Shown: positions 37,519 to 46,651, numbered from the stretch's first letter. The stretch: 64,000 bases of DNA from Bacillus sp. SM2101 (GCF_018588585.1 NZ_JAEUFG010000011.1:1-64000), one strand, 5' to 3'. The notes: generated by a model from the sequence alone, not told the origin. A program made the numbers and translations.

Positions 37519-38859
37519 ATGGCATTTGAAGGATTAGCCGACCGACTGCAAAATACAATTAAGAAAATCACAGGCAAAGGAAAAGTAACGGAAGCAGATG
37601 TAAAAGCGATGATGCGAGAAGTGCGTCTTGCATTATTAGAAGCGGACGTTAACTTTAAAGTTGTTAAGGATTTTGTGAAACGAGTCAGTGAAAGATCCGT
37701 CGGTCAAGAGGTTATGAAGAGCTTAACCCCTGGTCAACAGGTTATTAAAGTAGTAAAAGAAGAGCTGACTGAACTGATGGGTGGAGAGCAAAGTAAAATT
37801 GCAGTAGCAAATCGTCCACCAACTGTTATTTTAATGGTAGGGTTACAAGGTGCAGGTAAAACAACTCATACTGGGAAAATAGCAAATTTACTTAGAAAGA
37901 AATATAACAAAAATCCACTTCTAGTAGCTGCTGATATTTATCGACCTGCTGCTATAAAACAACTACAAACGTTAGGGAAACAGCTGAATATGCCGGTTTT
38001 CTCTCTTGGTGACCAAGTGAGCCCGGTGGAAATAGCTAAACAGGCAATCGCGCAAGCAAAAGAAGAACATAATGATTATGTTCTTATTGATACTGCTGGG
38101 CGACTCCATATCGATGAAGCATTAATGGATGAGTTAGCTCAAATCAAAGAGGTAACAAACCCTCATGAAATTTTCTTGGTCGTCGATGCAATGACAGGTC
38201 AAGACGCTGTTAACGTAGCTGAAAGCTTTAATAGCCAACTTGGAATTACAGGTGTAGTTTTGACGAAGCTTGATGGAGACACACGTGGTGGTGCAGCATT
38301 ATCGGTAAAGGCTGTTACAGGTAAACCAATTAAGTTTGTTGGTTTGGGAGAAAAGCTTGATGCGCTTGAAGCATTTCATCCTGAACGCATGGCATCTCGT
38401 ATACTAGGTATGGGGGATGTACTAACATTAATTGAAAAAGCTCAAGCTACAGTTGATGAAGATAAAGCCAAAGAGTTAGAACAAAAAATGAGGACAATGT
38501 CCTTTACTTTTGATGACTTTTTGGAACAACTATCCCAAGTTCGTTCAATGGGCCCTCTAGATGACTTAATTAATATGTTACCTGGAGCAAACAAAATGAA
38601 AGGTCTAAAGAACGTTCAAGTGGATGAAAAGCAAATTGGTCATGTTGAGGCTATTATTCGCTCGATGACCAAAGTTGAAAAAGTTCAGCCAGAGATTATT
38701 AATGCAAGTAGAAAGAAGCGAATTGCAAAAGGAAGCGGAACTTCTGTTCAAGAAGTTAACCGTTTGTTGAAGCAGTTCGAGGACATGAAGAAAATGATGA
38801 AACAAATGACGAACATGTCCAAAAGTAAGAAAAAGGGTATGAAATTCCCTTTTATGTAG
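37519..38859 (+). CDS. ffh: Signal recognition particle protein Ffh
   Basis: SRP54 homologue; the GTPase subunit that binds hydrophobic signal sequences and the 4.5S/6S RNA. The NG domain has GLQGAGKTTHTGKIA near 107, DTAGRLHIDE near 190 and TKLDGDTRGG near 247. The methionine-rich M domain (about 300-446) ends with KKMMKQMTNMSKSKKKGMKF. 446 residues. Confidence 0.97.
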   Translation: MAFEGLADRLQNTIKKITGKGKVTEADVKAMMREVRLALLEADVNFKVVKDFVKRVSERSVGQEVMKSLTPGQQVIKVVKEELTELMGGEQSKIAVANRPPTVILMVGLQGAGKTTHTGKIANLLRKKYNKNPLLVAADIYRPAAIKQLQTLGKQLNMPVFSLGDQVSPVEIAKQAIAQAKEEHNDYVLIDTAGRLHIDEALMDELAQIKEVTNPHEIFLVVDAMTGQDAVNVAESFNSQLGITGVVLTKLDGDTRGGAALSVKAVTGKPIKFVGLGEKLDALEAFHPERMASRILGMGDVLTLIEKAQATVDEDKAKELEQKMRTMSFTFDDFLEQLSQVRSMGPLDDLINMLPGANKMKGLKNVQVDEKQIGHVEAIIRSMTKVEKVQPEIINASRKKRIAKGSGTSVQEVNRLLKQFEDMKKMMKQMTNMSKSKKKGMKFPFM

Positions 38860-38887
38860 GGAAAATAATACTGTTAAGAAAAAACAC

Positions 38888-38917
38888 TTTACAAACATAT
38901 TGATTTTTTGATAATAT
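38888..38917 (+). promoter_or_regulatory. Predicted promoter of rpsP
   Basis: TTTACA (38888-38893) and TAATAT (38912-38917), 18-bp spacer, about 35 bp upstream of rpsP. It probably reads into khpA. Confidence 0.55.
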
Positions 38918-38953
38918 ACTATTCTGTGTGAAATATTTTCGGAGGTGCTTATA

Positions 38954-39226
38954 ATGGCAGTAAAAATTCGTTTAAAACGTATGGGAGCAAAAAAATCTCC
39001 TTTTTATCGTATTGTAGTAGCAGATTCACGTTCACCACGTGATGGTAGAATCATCGAAACAGTTGGAACATACAACCCAGTTGCAGAACCAGCTCAAGTA
39101 AACATCAATGAAGAGTTAGCTCTTAAGTGGATGCAAGATGGAGCAAAACCATCTGATACTGTTCGTAATCTATTCTCAAAACAAGGGATTATGGAAAAAT
39201 TCCATAATGCTAAAAACAGTAAGTAA
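38954..39226 (+). CDS. rpsP: 30S ribosomal protein S16
   Basis: Small-subunit assembly protein. 90 residues starting [20 protein letters not shown], with [18 protein letters not shown] following. Start 38954 is set by GGAGGTG 8-9 nt upstream; the in-frame ATG at 38945 lies within that spacing. khpA follows 5 nt later. Confidence 0.97.
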   Translation: MAVKIRLKRMGAKKSPFYRIVVADSRSPRDGRIIETVGTYNPVAEPAQVNINEELALKWMQDGAKPSDTVRNLFSKQGIMEKFHNAKNSK

Positions 39227-39231
39227 CAGTT

Positions 39232-39471
39232 GTGAATCGGATGAGACAGTTAATTGAAACGATCGTAAAAGCCCTTGTCGATTATCCGGATGATGTATTG
39301 GTGAAAGAAACATCTGATGAACGCAACATAACATACCATTTATCTGTTCATAAAGAAGACATGGGGAAAGTAATTGGTAAGCAAGGTCGAGTGGCAAAAG
39401 CGATACGCACTGTTGTTTATGCAGCGGGTGCAAGTGAAAAGAAACGAATTCATCTAGAGATTAATGACTAA
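39232..39471 (+). CDS. khpA: KH-domain RNA-binding protein KhpA
   Basis: A single-KH RNA-binding protein that pairs with KhpB (Jag) in Gram-positives and influences cell length and envelope synthesis. The GXXG loop is in GKVIGKQGRVAKAIR (about 48-62). 79 residues from GTG 39232; ATG 39241 would give 76. No good ribosome binding site is visible for either, so translation is probably coupled to rpsP, whose stop lies 5 nt before. Corresponds to B. subtilis ylqC. Confidence 0.92.
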   Translation: MNRMRQLIETIVKALVDYPDDVLVKETSDERNITYHLSVHKEDMGKVIGKQGRVAKAIRTVVYAAGASEKKRIHLEIND

Positions 39472-39514
39472 TAGCAATGTTAAGCAAATCACATGAACGG
39501 GATTTACGTGGGAT

Positions 39515-39666
39515 CAAGCCAACGCAGTAATTCTACAAACATATTTCCCAGACGATTTGAACATCCGCTAAATGTACGTGTTCAAATGGGAGGAGAAAAA
39601 GGTCTGAGAAGAACAAGCCAACGCAGTAATTCTACAGACATATTTCCCGGACAATTTGAACATCCG
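39515..39666. repeat. Two 53-bp direct repeats, 99 bp apart
   Basis: Positions 39515-39567 and 39614-39666 are identical at 50 of 53 bases; both begin CAAGCCAACGCAGTAATTC and end TTTGAACATCCG. The first copy continues into an inverted repeat (ATTTGAACA 39555-39563 with TGTTCAAAT 39579-39587). The three differences are all A/G transitions. A 74-codon open frame spans both copies but lacks a ribosome binding site. Confidence 0.75.
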
Positions 39667-39676
39667 TATATAGAGA

Positions 39677-39704
39677 AAAGGGTGGGGGGTAACCTCCTCC
39701 CTTT
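39677..39704 (+). terminator. Probable terminator after khpA
   Basis: AAAGGG pairs with CCCTTT and, past a mismatch, GGGGG with CCTCC, around a GTAA-type loop. The following tract (CTTTACATTTT) is imperfect in T. Confidence 0.5.
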
Positions 39705-39761
39705 CTTTACATTTTAGACGTGCTTTGTTTAGGGAAGAGAAAACTACTAACAAAGGTCGTC

Positions 39762-39812
39762 ACTTCACCTATCCATATGAAGGTCAAATGGTTTCGTGTG
39801 TATGGGTGAAGT
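39762..39812. repeat. Inverted repeat related to that at 22508-22552
   Basis: ACTTCACC (39762-39769) and GGTGAAGT (39805-39812) are exact complements with a 35-nt loop. Each arm is followed inward by a CATA/TATG-type extension like the 22508 pair, hinting at a second small dispersed element. Confidence 0.4.
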
Positions 39813-39930
39813 ACTAAGCTTGAATGAGAACGATATACTTCTTTGTTATAATTGTAGGTATACAAGTGTAGTTAACATGAGTTTCAATGTACAATTAGGC
39901 TAGAACGAACCTATCAAAGGGATGGTTGCG

Positions 39931-40317
39931 ATGAAAATTATACAAAATATAATTGTAAAGCAAGTTCTCACTGAGAAAAGTAAAGACGGTCTACTAGATA
40001 AGTTTCAACAGTCAAAATTTCAATTACAAAAAGAATGTGATCAGCTACGATTTGAACGTAAGAAAATGGAAAATAATAAGAAGTATCAGGCATCAACACT
40101 ACATACATATTTTGAACGAGAAATAAATTCGAGACTGGATAAAATTAAAGTTTTGGATTTTCAAATTGAACAGCTAGAAATTTTACCTATTGGCAGTGAA
40201 TTAAGAGAAAAAGAAGTGCAGGCCATTGTCGATATAAATGTTGGTGATAGTTGGGACGACATATCTCATGAGAAAACAATTATTATCAAGGAAGGTATTG
40301 TAGTAGAAATGAGATAG
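39931..40317 (+). CDS. ylqD: YlqD family protein of unknown function
   Basis: A 128-residue Bacillales protein with no established function. Begins MKIIQNIIVKQVLTEKSK, has a charged helical middle likely to form a coiled coil (about 25-90, Lys/Glu/Gln rich) and a small C-terminal beta-rich part (GDSWDDISHEKTIIIKEGIV). ATG 39931 is preferred: AAAGGG lies about 9 nt upstream, but directly against the alternative ATG at 39922. Lies immediately upstream of rimM, as in B. subtilis. Confidence 0.88.
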   Translation: MKIIQNIIVKQVLTEKSKDGLLDKFQQSKFQLQKECDQLRFERKKMENNKKYQASTLHTYFEREINSRLDKIKVLDFQIEQLEILPIGSELREKEVQAIVDINVGDSWDDISHEKTIIIKEGIVVEMR

Positions 40318-40329
40318 AGGTGAAGTTAA

Positions 40330-40845
40330 ATGGGTAAGTGGTATAATGTTGGGAAAATTGTTAATACTCATGGTATTAAAGGAGAAGTAAGAGTCATTTC
40401 TAAAACTGATTTTGCTGAAGAACGTTATGAACTAGGGAATAAGCTGTATATTTTTACAGGTGAAAATAATCAACCTATCGAGGTTGTAGTTAAAAGCCAT
40501 CGCTTGCATAAAAATTTTGATCTGTTGACTTTTGAGGGCTACCACAACGTAAATGAAGTTGAGAAATATAAGGGCTCCTTACTAAAAGTGCCTGAGGATC
40601 AATTAAGTGAACTTGATGAAGGTGAATTTTATTTCCATGAAATTATCGGTTGCCATGTGTATACAGATGAGGCGAAAGAACTAGGTACGGTTAAGGAAAT
40701 ATTAACACCAGGGGCAAATGATGTGTGGGTCGTCAAAGGACATAATAATCAAGAAATACTCATTCCGTATATCGATGACATTGTGCTAGATATTAATATT
40801 CATGACAAGAAGATTGTTATAAAACCTTTAGAGGGGTTACTTTAA
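40330..40845 (+). CDS. rimM: Ribosome maturation factor RimM
   Basis: Assists late assembly of the 30S head by binding S19. The N-terminal beta-barrel begins [17 protein letters not shown]; the PRC-barrel domain (about 95-171) includes [14 protein letters not shown] and [13 protein letters not shown]. 171 residues. AGAGGTGAAG upstream of the ATG. trmD starts 2 nt after its stop. Confidence 0.95.
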   Translation: MGKWYNVGKIVNTHGIKGEVRVISKTDFAEERYELGNKLYIFTGENNQPIEVVVKSHRLHKNFDLLTFEGYHNVNEVEKYKGSLLKVPEDQLSELDEGEFYFHEIIGCHVYTDEAKELGTVKEILTPGANDVWVVKGHNNQEILIPYIDDIVLDINIHDKKIVIKPLEGLL

Positions 40846-40847
40846 AT

Positions 40848-41579
40848 ATGAAGATTGACATACTTACATTGTTCCCTGAAATGTTTGAAGGCGTATTCGG
40901 TCAGTCTATATTAAAAAAAGCACAAGACAAAGAAGCTGTATCATTAAAAGCAACTAATTTTCGTGATTATACGACTAATAAGCATGGGAAAGTTGATGAT
41001 TATCCATATGGTGGTGGGGCAGGTATGGTATTAACCCCACAACCTATTTTTTCAGCTATTGAAGACTTGAGCAAAGATATAAATACGAATCCTCGAATTA
41101 TATTAATGTGCCCTCAAGGTGAGAAGTTTAATCAAAGTAAGGCAAAAGAACTATCAACAGAGGATCATCTAGTGTTCATTTGTGGCCATTATGAAGGGTA
41201 CGATGAAAGAATACGCGAACAACTAGTTACTGACGAAATATCCATTGGTGATTTTGTATTGACAGGTGGAGAATTGGCTTCGATGGTCGTTATTGATAGT
41301 GTTGTAAGACTCCTTCCTGGAGTGTTAGGAAATGATGAATCAGCTGTTGAGGAGTCATTTTCAATGGGTTTGCTTGAACACCCTCAATATACAAGACCAG
41401 CAAACTTCCAAGATCATCAAGTGCCAGAAGTTTTATTATCTGGGAATCATCAAAAAATTTCAGAGTGGCGTCAAAAAGAATCTTTGAGACGTACACTGCT
41501 TCGCCGACCAGATTTATTGAATCAAGCTGACCTTACACCTCAACAAGAAAAATGGTTAGAAGAGTTAAAAAAACAATAA
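40848..41579 (+). CDS. trmD: tRNA (guanine37-N1) methyltransferase TrmD
   Basis: SPOUT-fold enzyme making m1G37, which prevents +1 frameshifting. Begins [28 protein letters not shown], the knot segment [14 protein letters not shown] and [18 protein letters not shown] are visible. 243 residues. Coupled tightly to rimM. rplS has its own promoter downstream. Confidence 0.97.
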   Translation: MKIDILTLFPEMFEGVFGQSILKKAQDKEAVSLKATNFRDYTTNKHGKVDDYPYGGGAGMVLTPQPIFSAIEDLSKDINTNPRIILMCPQGEKFNQSKAKELSTEDHLVFICGHYEGYDERIREQLVTDEISIGDFVLTGGELASMVVIDSVVRLLPGVLGNDESAVEESFSMGLLEHPQYTRPANFQDHQVPEVLLSGNHQKISEWRQKESLRRTLLRRPDLLNQADLTPQQEKWLEELKKQ

Positions 41580-41588
41580 AGCTAGTTA

Positions 41589-41617
41589 TTGCATGTCATT
41601 CATTTTTATGCTATGAT
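41589..41617 (+). promoter_or_regulatory. Predicted sigma-A promoter of rplS
   Basis: TTGCAT (41589-41594), 17-bp spacer, TATGAT (41612-41617). A small AAGGAT/ATCCTT hairpin (41631-41646) follows before the leader element. Confidence 0.65.
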
Positions 41618-41661
41618 ATTTTTTGTGACTAAGGATGAATATCCTTATGTTACTGATGACT

Positions 41662-41699
41662 GATGTTCCGCTGTAATGTAAAACATTGGAATGAACATC
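41662..41699 (+). promoter_or_regulatory. L19-type ribosomal protein leader
   Basis: GATGTTC (41662-41668) pairs exactly with GAACATC (41693-41699), enclosing AATGT/ACATT. This double-stem element just before the ribosome binding site fits the described L19 leader of Bacillales, expected to be bound by L19 for feedback control. Confidence 0.7.
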
Positions 41700-41719
41700 T
41701 GTGGAAGGAGTTGAAAACG

Positions 41720-42064
41720 ATGCAACAATTAATTGAAGAAATCACAAAAGAACAGTTAAGATCAGATCTTCCTGAATTCCGTTCTGGTGACACTGTACGT
41801 GTACACATTAAAGTTGTCGAGGGTAGCCGTGAGCGTATCCAGGTGTTTGAAGGTGTAGTAATTAAGCGTCGTGGTGGCGGGATTAGCGAAACATTTACTG
41901 TCCGTAAAGTATCTTACGGTGTAGGTGTTGAACGTACATTGCCATTACATTCACCTAAAATTGCTAAACTTGAAAGAATTCGACGTGGTAAAGTACGCCG
42001 TGCAAAACTTTACTACTTACGTAACCTTAGAGGTAAGGCTGCGCGTATTAAAGAAATTCGATAA
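41720..42064 (+). CDS. rplS: 50S ribosomal protein L19
   Basis: Located at the 30S-50S interface. 114 residues from [20 protein letters not shown], with [19 protein letters not shown] and [23 protein letters not shown] 41720 has GGAAGGAG at good spacing; the in-frame ATG upstream falls inside the leader. Own promoter, leader and terminator make it an independent unit. Confidence 0.97.
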   Translation: MQQLIEEITKEQLRSDLPEFRSGDTVRVHIKVVEGSRERIQVFEGVVIKRRGGGISETFTVRKVSYGVGVERTLPLHSPKIAKLERIRRGKVRRAKLYYLRNLRGKAARIKEIR

Positions 42065-42071
42065 TAGAACT

Positions 42072-42102
42072 AAAAAGGAGCTTGTCTATCAAGCTCTTTT
42101 TT
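42072..42102 (+). terminator. Rho-independent terminator after rplS
   Basis: GAGCTTG pairs with CAAGCTC around a 5-nt loop, preceded by A residues and followed by six T. Confidence 0.9.
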
Positions 42103-42138
42103 CATATATAAGATTAAAAAAGTATAGGTGGTAGCGTT

Positions 42139-42672
42139 ATGACAACTAAAAAAAATGAATTATTTGAGTGGGTTAAAGCCTTAATTATTGCCATATTGTT
42201 AGCTGCGGTCATCAGATACTTTCTATTCGCTCCAATCGTCGTTGATGGAGAGTCAATGATGCCAACCTTAAATAATACAGACAGAATGATTGTCAATAAA
42301 ATCTCATACACAATCGGCGAGCCTCACCGCTTCGATATCGTTGTTTTTCATGCTAATGCTGAAAAAGATTACATTAAAAGAGTGATTGGTTTGCCAGGTG
42401 ATCATGTAGAATACAAAGATGATACACTTTTTATTAACGGTGAAAAGTTTGAAGAGCCATATTTAGATGAGAAAAAGAAAGAGCTAATAGCAGGTACACC
42501 TCTTACGGACCCATTTGAAGTCACAGTTCCGGATGGAGAGTTATTTGTTTTGGGAGACAATCGTCGTGCAAGCAGAGACAGCCGTCATATTGGAACGATA
42601 CCTATTGACGAAGTCCTTGGAAAAACTAGTGTTGTGTATTGGCCGTTTTCTAAAATAAGGATAGCAAACTAG
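42139..42672 (+). CDS. lepB: Type I signal peptidase
   Basis: Membrane-bound serine protease removing Sec and Tat signal peptides. One N-terminal transmembrane helix (about 12-32), then the catalytic Ser39 in DGESMMPT and general base Lys80 in YIKRVIGLPGD; box E is LGDNRRASRDSRHIG near 138. 177 residues, the short Gram-positive (SipS) type. In B. subtilis no sip gene lies between rplS and rbgA, so this is a local gene-order difference. Confidence 0.94.
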   Translation: MTTKKNELFEWVKALIIAILLAAVIRYFLFAPIVVDGESMMPTLNNTDRMIVNKISYTIGEPHRFDIVVFHANAEKDYIKRVIGLPGDHVEYKDDTLFINGEKFEEPYLDEKKKELIAGTPLTDPFEVTVPDGELFVLGDNRRASRDSRHIGTIPIDEVLGKTSVVYWPFSKIRIAN

Positions 42673-42694
42673 TAAGAGAGGATGAAATGAAAAA

Positions 42695-43549
42695 ATGACA
42701 ATTCAATGGTTTCCGGGGCATATGGCTAAAGCAAAACGCCAGGTCATTGAAAAAATAAAACTCATAGATATCGTCTTTGAGCTTGTAGATGCACGTATTC
42801 CAGCTTCTTCAAGAAATCCAATGGTTGATGAAATGATTAGTAATAAGCCAAGGCTTATACTACTTAATAAAGCAGATATGGCCGACCCAAGTAAAACAAA
42901 AGAATGGATTGATTACTTCCAACAACGAGGGGATCGAGCTATACCAATTGATTCACAGTCAGGTAAAGGAATGAAGCAGATTGTTGCCATTTCCAAAGAA
43001 ATGCTGCAAGACAAATTTGATAAGATGAGACAAAAAGGCGTGAAACCACGTCCGATTAGAGCTGTTATAGTAGGAATTCCTAATGTAGGTAAATCAACGT
43101 TAATCAATCGTCTTGCAAAGAAAAAAATTGCACAGACAGGTGATAGACCGGGAATAACAAAAGCACAACAGTGGATTAAAGTTGGTAAAGAATTAGAACT
43201 CTTAGATACTCCGGGTATTTTATGGCCGAAGTTTGAGGACGAAGCTGTTGGGTTAAAGCTTGCTACAACAGGTGCTATAAAAGATACGATATTAAACTTA
43301 CAAGATATTACTGTATACGCTTTAAGATTCTTAAGCCATCAATATCCAGATCGGCTGAAAGATAGATACAATTTGCAAGAAATTCATGATGACATCGTCA
43401 TAACATTTGATGAAATCGGCAAAAGACGAGGCTGTATCATGGCTGGTGGGATAATAGATTACGATAAAGTATCTGAGTTAGTGTTAAGAGAAATACGTTC
43501 AGAAAAACTAGGACCATTAACATTCGAAAGTCCTGCCGAAAATGAATAA
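42695..43549 (+). CDS. rbgA: Ribosome biogenesis GTPase RbgA
   Basis: Circularly permuted GTPase needed for late 50S assembly (L16, L27 and L36 incorporation). G motifs occur in permuted order: NKADM near 59, then [15 protein letters not shown] near 127, then DTPGIL near 173. The N terminus [13 protein letters not shown] is diagnostic. 284 residues, with the ANTAR-like C-terminal domain. Corresponds to B. subtilis ylqF. Confidence 0.96.
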   Translation: MTIQWFPGHMAKAKRQVIEKIKLIDIVFELVDARIPASSRNPMVDEMISNKPRLILLNKADMADPSKTKEWIDYFQQRGDRAIPIDSQSGKGMKQIVAISKEMLQDKFDKMRQKGVKPRPIRAVIVGIPNVGKSTLINRLAKKKIAQTGDRPGITKAQQWIKVGKELELLDTPGILWPKFEDEAVGLKLATTGAIKDTILNLQDITVYALRFLSHQYPDRLKDRYNLQEIHDDIVITFDEIGKRRGCIMAGGIIDYDKVSELVLREIRSEKLGPLTFESPAENE

Positions 43550-43560
43550 CATAGTGTTTT

Positions 43561-43745
43561 AAGAGGTGATATACATATCTCCTCACGTCAATTGACATGA
43601 AGTCTCTTCAGGGTAGCACGAGGTCACTAGCCCTGTTCTTTGTGTAACAAATGTCTTCGATTGACGTCGCTCAGTTAAGGCCTTACCTTATCTGAGTTTA
43701 TCTTGCCTTGCTCGCTTATGTTAGCGAGCCTTTATTTTTTTTATT
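43561..43745 (+). ncRNA. Candidate structured RNA between rbgA and rnhB
   Basis: Several hairpins in series: GAGGTGATAT with ATATCTCCTC (43563-43584, one mismatch); ACGTCAAT (43585-43592) with ATTGACGT (43660-43667), extended by GACAT/ATGTC and enclosing CAGGG/CCCTG; CTCAGTTAAG with CTTATCTGAG (from 43669, one mismatch); and finally GCTCGCT/AGCGAGC with a long T-tract, a strong terminator. The stretch is less AT-rich than its surroundings and has no ORF. It could be a small RNA or the structured 3' end of the rbgA mRNA. I do not recognise the family. Confidence 0.35.
43707..43744 (+). terminator. Rho-independent terminator upstream of rnhB
   Basis: GCTCGCT (43710-43716) pairs with AGCGAGC (43723-43729), loop TATGTT, followed by CTTTATTTTTTTT. 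Confidence 0.88.
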
Positions 43746-43764
43746 TAGAACCGATATAATGACT

Positions 43765-43930
43765 ATGCTGTTTGCTATTGATTGTTGTACTTCGTACGAA
43801 TAAATAAGTACGGATACAACGATCGTTTCGTGGAATCTTTACTACTATAAAATGTTGATAATCACATAAGAACTTCTTTATAATGTGGTATTTAGTATAA
43901 ATATTAACAAAGTTTACATAGATAGTCTTA
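43765..43930 (-). repeat. MITE-like repeat, diverged copy upstream of rnhB (minus orientation)
   Basis: CTATTGATTGTTGTACTTCG, then CGATCGTTTCGTGGAATCTTT, GATAATCACATAAGAAC and TATTAACAAAGTTTACATAG align in order with the family. Confidence 0.6.
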
Positions 43931-43955
43931 TATAAAGAGTCTACTTCTAAGCAGT

Positions 43956-44053
43956 ATTGACACGGGTCAATGACAGCTGTATACGTAGCGCGTTGATTTT
44001 TTCTTACAAAAGATCAACACATGTAAAGTGTTATGGCGTTTGTTTCCACAAAC
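43956..44053 (+). other. Hairpin-rich stretch upstream of rnhB
   Basis: Three simple hairpins in about 100 nt: ATTGAC/GTCAAT (43956-43971), an 11-bp GTTGATTTTTT type stem ending ATCAAC (43992-44018) and GTTTGT/ACAAAC (44038-44053). No T-tract follows any of them. It may be the 5' untranslated region of rnhB. Confidence 0.35.
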
Positions 44054-44128
44054 ATATTACTACATAATAATAATTTTGAAAGAATGATAAAGTTTACGCA
44101 GAGAGCCATATTGAAAGAGTGATTGAGA

Positions 44129-44914
44129 ATGAATAAACTTACAGTAAAACAAATAAAGCAAATTTTAGATGGGACGACTAATATAGAGGATCCAATTATT
44201 AAAAAATGCGAGGATGATGATCGAAAAGGTGTTCAACAACTACTGACTAGGTGGTTGAAACAACAGGAGGAACATCACACTCAACAACAGCTATTTATTG
44301 AGATGAGTACATATGAGCAAAGCCTATATAAACAAGGGTATAATAGCATTGCAGGTATAGATGAGGTTGGTAGGGGACCACTTGCTGGTCCAGTTGTAGC
44401 TGCAGCTGTGATATTACCTAAAGACTTTTATTTACCAGGGTTAAATGACTCCAAAAAGCTATCATTTAAGAAGAGGGAATATTTGTATGATTATATTATG
44501 GAGCATGCGGTTACAACAAGTGTTGGCATTGTTTCTGCACAGAAAATAGATGAAATAAATATATATCAAGCAACAAAATATGCCATGAAACAGGCAATTG
44601 AAGACCTTAACGTACAGCCTGATTTTCTATTGATCGATGCCATGGAATTGTCAACGGACTTACCACAGTTATCGATAATAAAAGGTGACTCAAAAAGTAT
44701 TGCAATAGCAGCTAGCTCTATTGTAGCTAAAGTGACACGAGACAGGATAATGATTAACTTAGCAGAAGAGTTTCCTCAATATCAATTCGAAAAGCATATG
44801 GGGTACGGCACAAAAGAGCATATGACAGCGTTGCAACAATTTGGCGTAACGAGAGAACATCGTAAAACATTTAGCCCGGTGCGTGAGACATTAGAAATGG
44901 TCAGTGAGGTGTAA
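44129..44914 (+). CDS. rnhB: Ribonuclease HII
   Basis: Removes ribonucleotides misincorporated in DNA by cleaving RNA-DNA hybrids. The catalytic IDEVGRGPLAGPVVAAAV lies near 72-89, with further acidic residues in LIDAME and VTRDRIM. An N-terminal substrate-binding region (about 1-65) is present, as in Bacillus RNase HII. ATG 44129 has AAAGAGTGA upstream. 261 residues. ylqG starts 6 nt later. Confidence 0.94.
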   Translation: MNKLTVKQIKQILDGTTNIEDPIIKKCEDDDRKGVQQLLTRWLKQQEEHHTQQQLFIEMSTYEQSLYKQGYNSIAGIDEVGRGPLAGPVVAAAVILPKDFYLPGLNDSKKLSFKKREYLYDYIMEHAVTTSVGIVSAQKIDEINIYQATKYAMKQAIEDLNVQPDFLLIDAMELSTDLPQLSIIKGDSKSIAIAASSIVAKVTRDRIMINLAEEFPQYQFEKHMGYGTKEHMTALQQFGVTREHRKTFSPVRETLEMVSEV

Positions 44915-44920
44915 ACAATA

Positions 44921-46651
44921 ATGATTCATCCGTCGCTTATACACACTTTTATTAACGATACACAGATTCAACAAACTAAAGCGGTATCAATAAATCAAGG
45001 AGATATTTTTCAAGGGAAAGTAACGAAGCTTTTTCCTAATGATATTGCTGCTGTTCAAATTGGTGGAATGAAATTATTGGCTTCATTTGAAGTACCGTTA
45101 TCGGTAGGTGTAAACTATTGGTTTCAGGCTACAAATCATGAGGGGCAATTAAATTTAAAAGTAATAGGAAATGCCGCATCTACAAAAAATCAAATGAACG
45201 AATCTAATATGATCACCCAACTGCTCAGTCAATTTCAATTGGATGACTCAAAGGCTAATATAGCTCTTCTCCGTTTTTTGATGAAAGAAAACATGCCCTT
45301 CACGAAAGGGGAGATCAACCATGCTAGTAATTGGTTTCTACAATCTACTGATCGTGAAGGAACGTTACAAACGATTAAAACGATGCTCGTTAATGACCTC
45401 CCATTTACGGATGAAGTTTATCATTCAATTTCTTCTACATACGGCAAAGAGCCGTTAAGCAAACAGTTGCATCAAATTCAAGAATTATTAGGAGCTCAAC
45501 AGTTCCAATCAGCAGAGAATAAACTGCTGCAAGCGAAAATAGCGTCGATTATTTCGGTAAATAGTCAATCGCAAGAAACCACTTTAAGTAAGCTTTTGCA
45601 GACGCTCGTTGATGACAATACTCACATAGCGGACAAACAAACTATATTATCAATACTTGATAAACTTACTGTACAAACAAACAAATCCAACAATACTATA
45701 CAAGTAGATATTGATTCTTCCAAGGAGCTAGGGAACAGGTCTAATTTATTACCAAGTGTTGAAAAAGTGGTTTCTCAACTACATACGATATTAACGGCGG
45801 AGGGAATAACCGACAAAGATAAAAGTATCATCGGAACAATTTCTTCACGTCTAGGATCAAATATGGATGTGAGTGGCATAGGCAATAAATTAAATGAAAT
45901 TGTTGAGCAAATAACAAAAGGTAAAGATGATTTAATAGGTTTTAGTACTAAGGAGAAACAGCTTCTTTTCCAACTTGGTCAATCAATTCAAAATAATGAT
46001 GGTTGGGAAAATGGAACGGCAGTTAAAATGGCATTTCAACAAATTAGTAATTCGATGGGCTTAGACTATGAATCACTATTAAAAGACTTTACAAAAACCC
46101 CTCACGAAATTGAAAGATTAGAGTCAATAAAACCATTGCTGTTAACTATTTTACAACAGTCTATTTCTAAGCAGCTAAATGAAAGCATTGAGGGCGTTTT
46201 ATACAGATTAAATGCTCAACAGTTGTTAAGTCAGGAACAAGGTCCATTTCAACATATAATGATGCAGCTACCTGTACCGTTATACGATCGGTTGACTGAT
46301 GTATCAATTCAATGGAGTGGAAAAAAACAACAGAGTGGCGAAATTGACCCGAATTTTTGTCGAGTCATCTTTTTTGTGGAGTTAGAATCAATAAAGGAAA
46401 CAGTTATAGATGTACACATTCAAAATCGTATTATTAATATTTCAATTATTAATGATACGGAAGGACTGGCTAATCTCATTAAAAGTATGCAAAATGTTTT
46501 GAAAGAAAATTTACTTTCGTTAAACTATCAGCTATCTTCAGTTAAAGTTTTGCAATCGGCTGAAGGAAAACAAAATGTGTCAATCACTCAATCTATAGCA
46601 GAGAAAAAGCATGTCGATAACAACTATTATGGAGTAGATATACGTATATGA
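44921..46651 (+). CDS. ylqG: YlqG, FliK-like protein of unknown function
   Basis: A 576-residue hydrophilic protein, rich in Gln, Ser and Asn, with few recognisable motifs. By position and partner it corresponds to B. subtilis YlqG. The C-terminal third (about 450-560: VPLYDRLTDVSIQW, CRVIFFVELESIKETVIDV, then a LNYQLSSVKV segment) has the beta-rich pattern of FliK hook-length-control C termini. This is a resemblance judged by eye. The stop overlaps the ylqH start (ATGA), so the two are translationally coupled. Confidence 0.75.
   Translation: MIHPSLIHTFINDTQIQQTKAVSINQGDIFQGKVTKLFPNDIAAVQIGGMKLLASFEVPLSVGVNYWFQATNHEGQLNLKVIGNAASTKNQMNESNMITQLLSQFQLDDSKANIALLRFLMKENMPFTKGEINHASNWFLQSTDREGTLQTIKTMLVNDLPFTDEVYHSISSTYGKEPLSKQLHQIQELLGAQQFQSAENKLLQAKIASIISVNSQSQETTLSKLLQTLVDDNTHIADKQTILSILDKLTVQTNKSNNTIQVDIDSSKELGNRSNLLPSVEKVVSQLHTILTAEGITDKDKSIIGTISSRLGSNMDVSGIGNKLNEIVEQITKGKDDLIGFSTKEKQLLFQLGQSIQNNDGWENGTAVKMAFQQISNSMGLDYESLLKDFTKTPHEIERLESIKPLLLTILQQSISKQLNESIEGVLYRLNAQQLLSQEQGPFQHIMMQLPVPLYDRLTDVSIQWSGKKQQSGEIDPNFCRVIFFVELESIKETVIDVHIQNRIINISIINDTEGLANLIKSMQNVLKENLLSLNYQLSSVKVLQSAEGKQNVSITQSIAEKKHVDNNYYGVDIRI

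Noticed and set aside
39493-39717. 74-codon open frame over the 53-bp repeats
   Set aside because: No ribosome binding site; every difference between the repeat copies changes the amino acid, which is not expected of a constrained peptide.
41925-42134. 69-codon frame overlapping the end of rplS
   Set aside because: Out of frame with rplS and runs through its terminator; no ribosome binding site.
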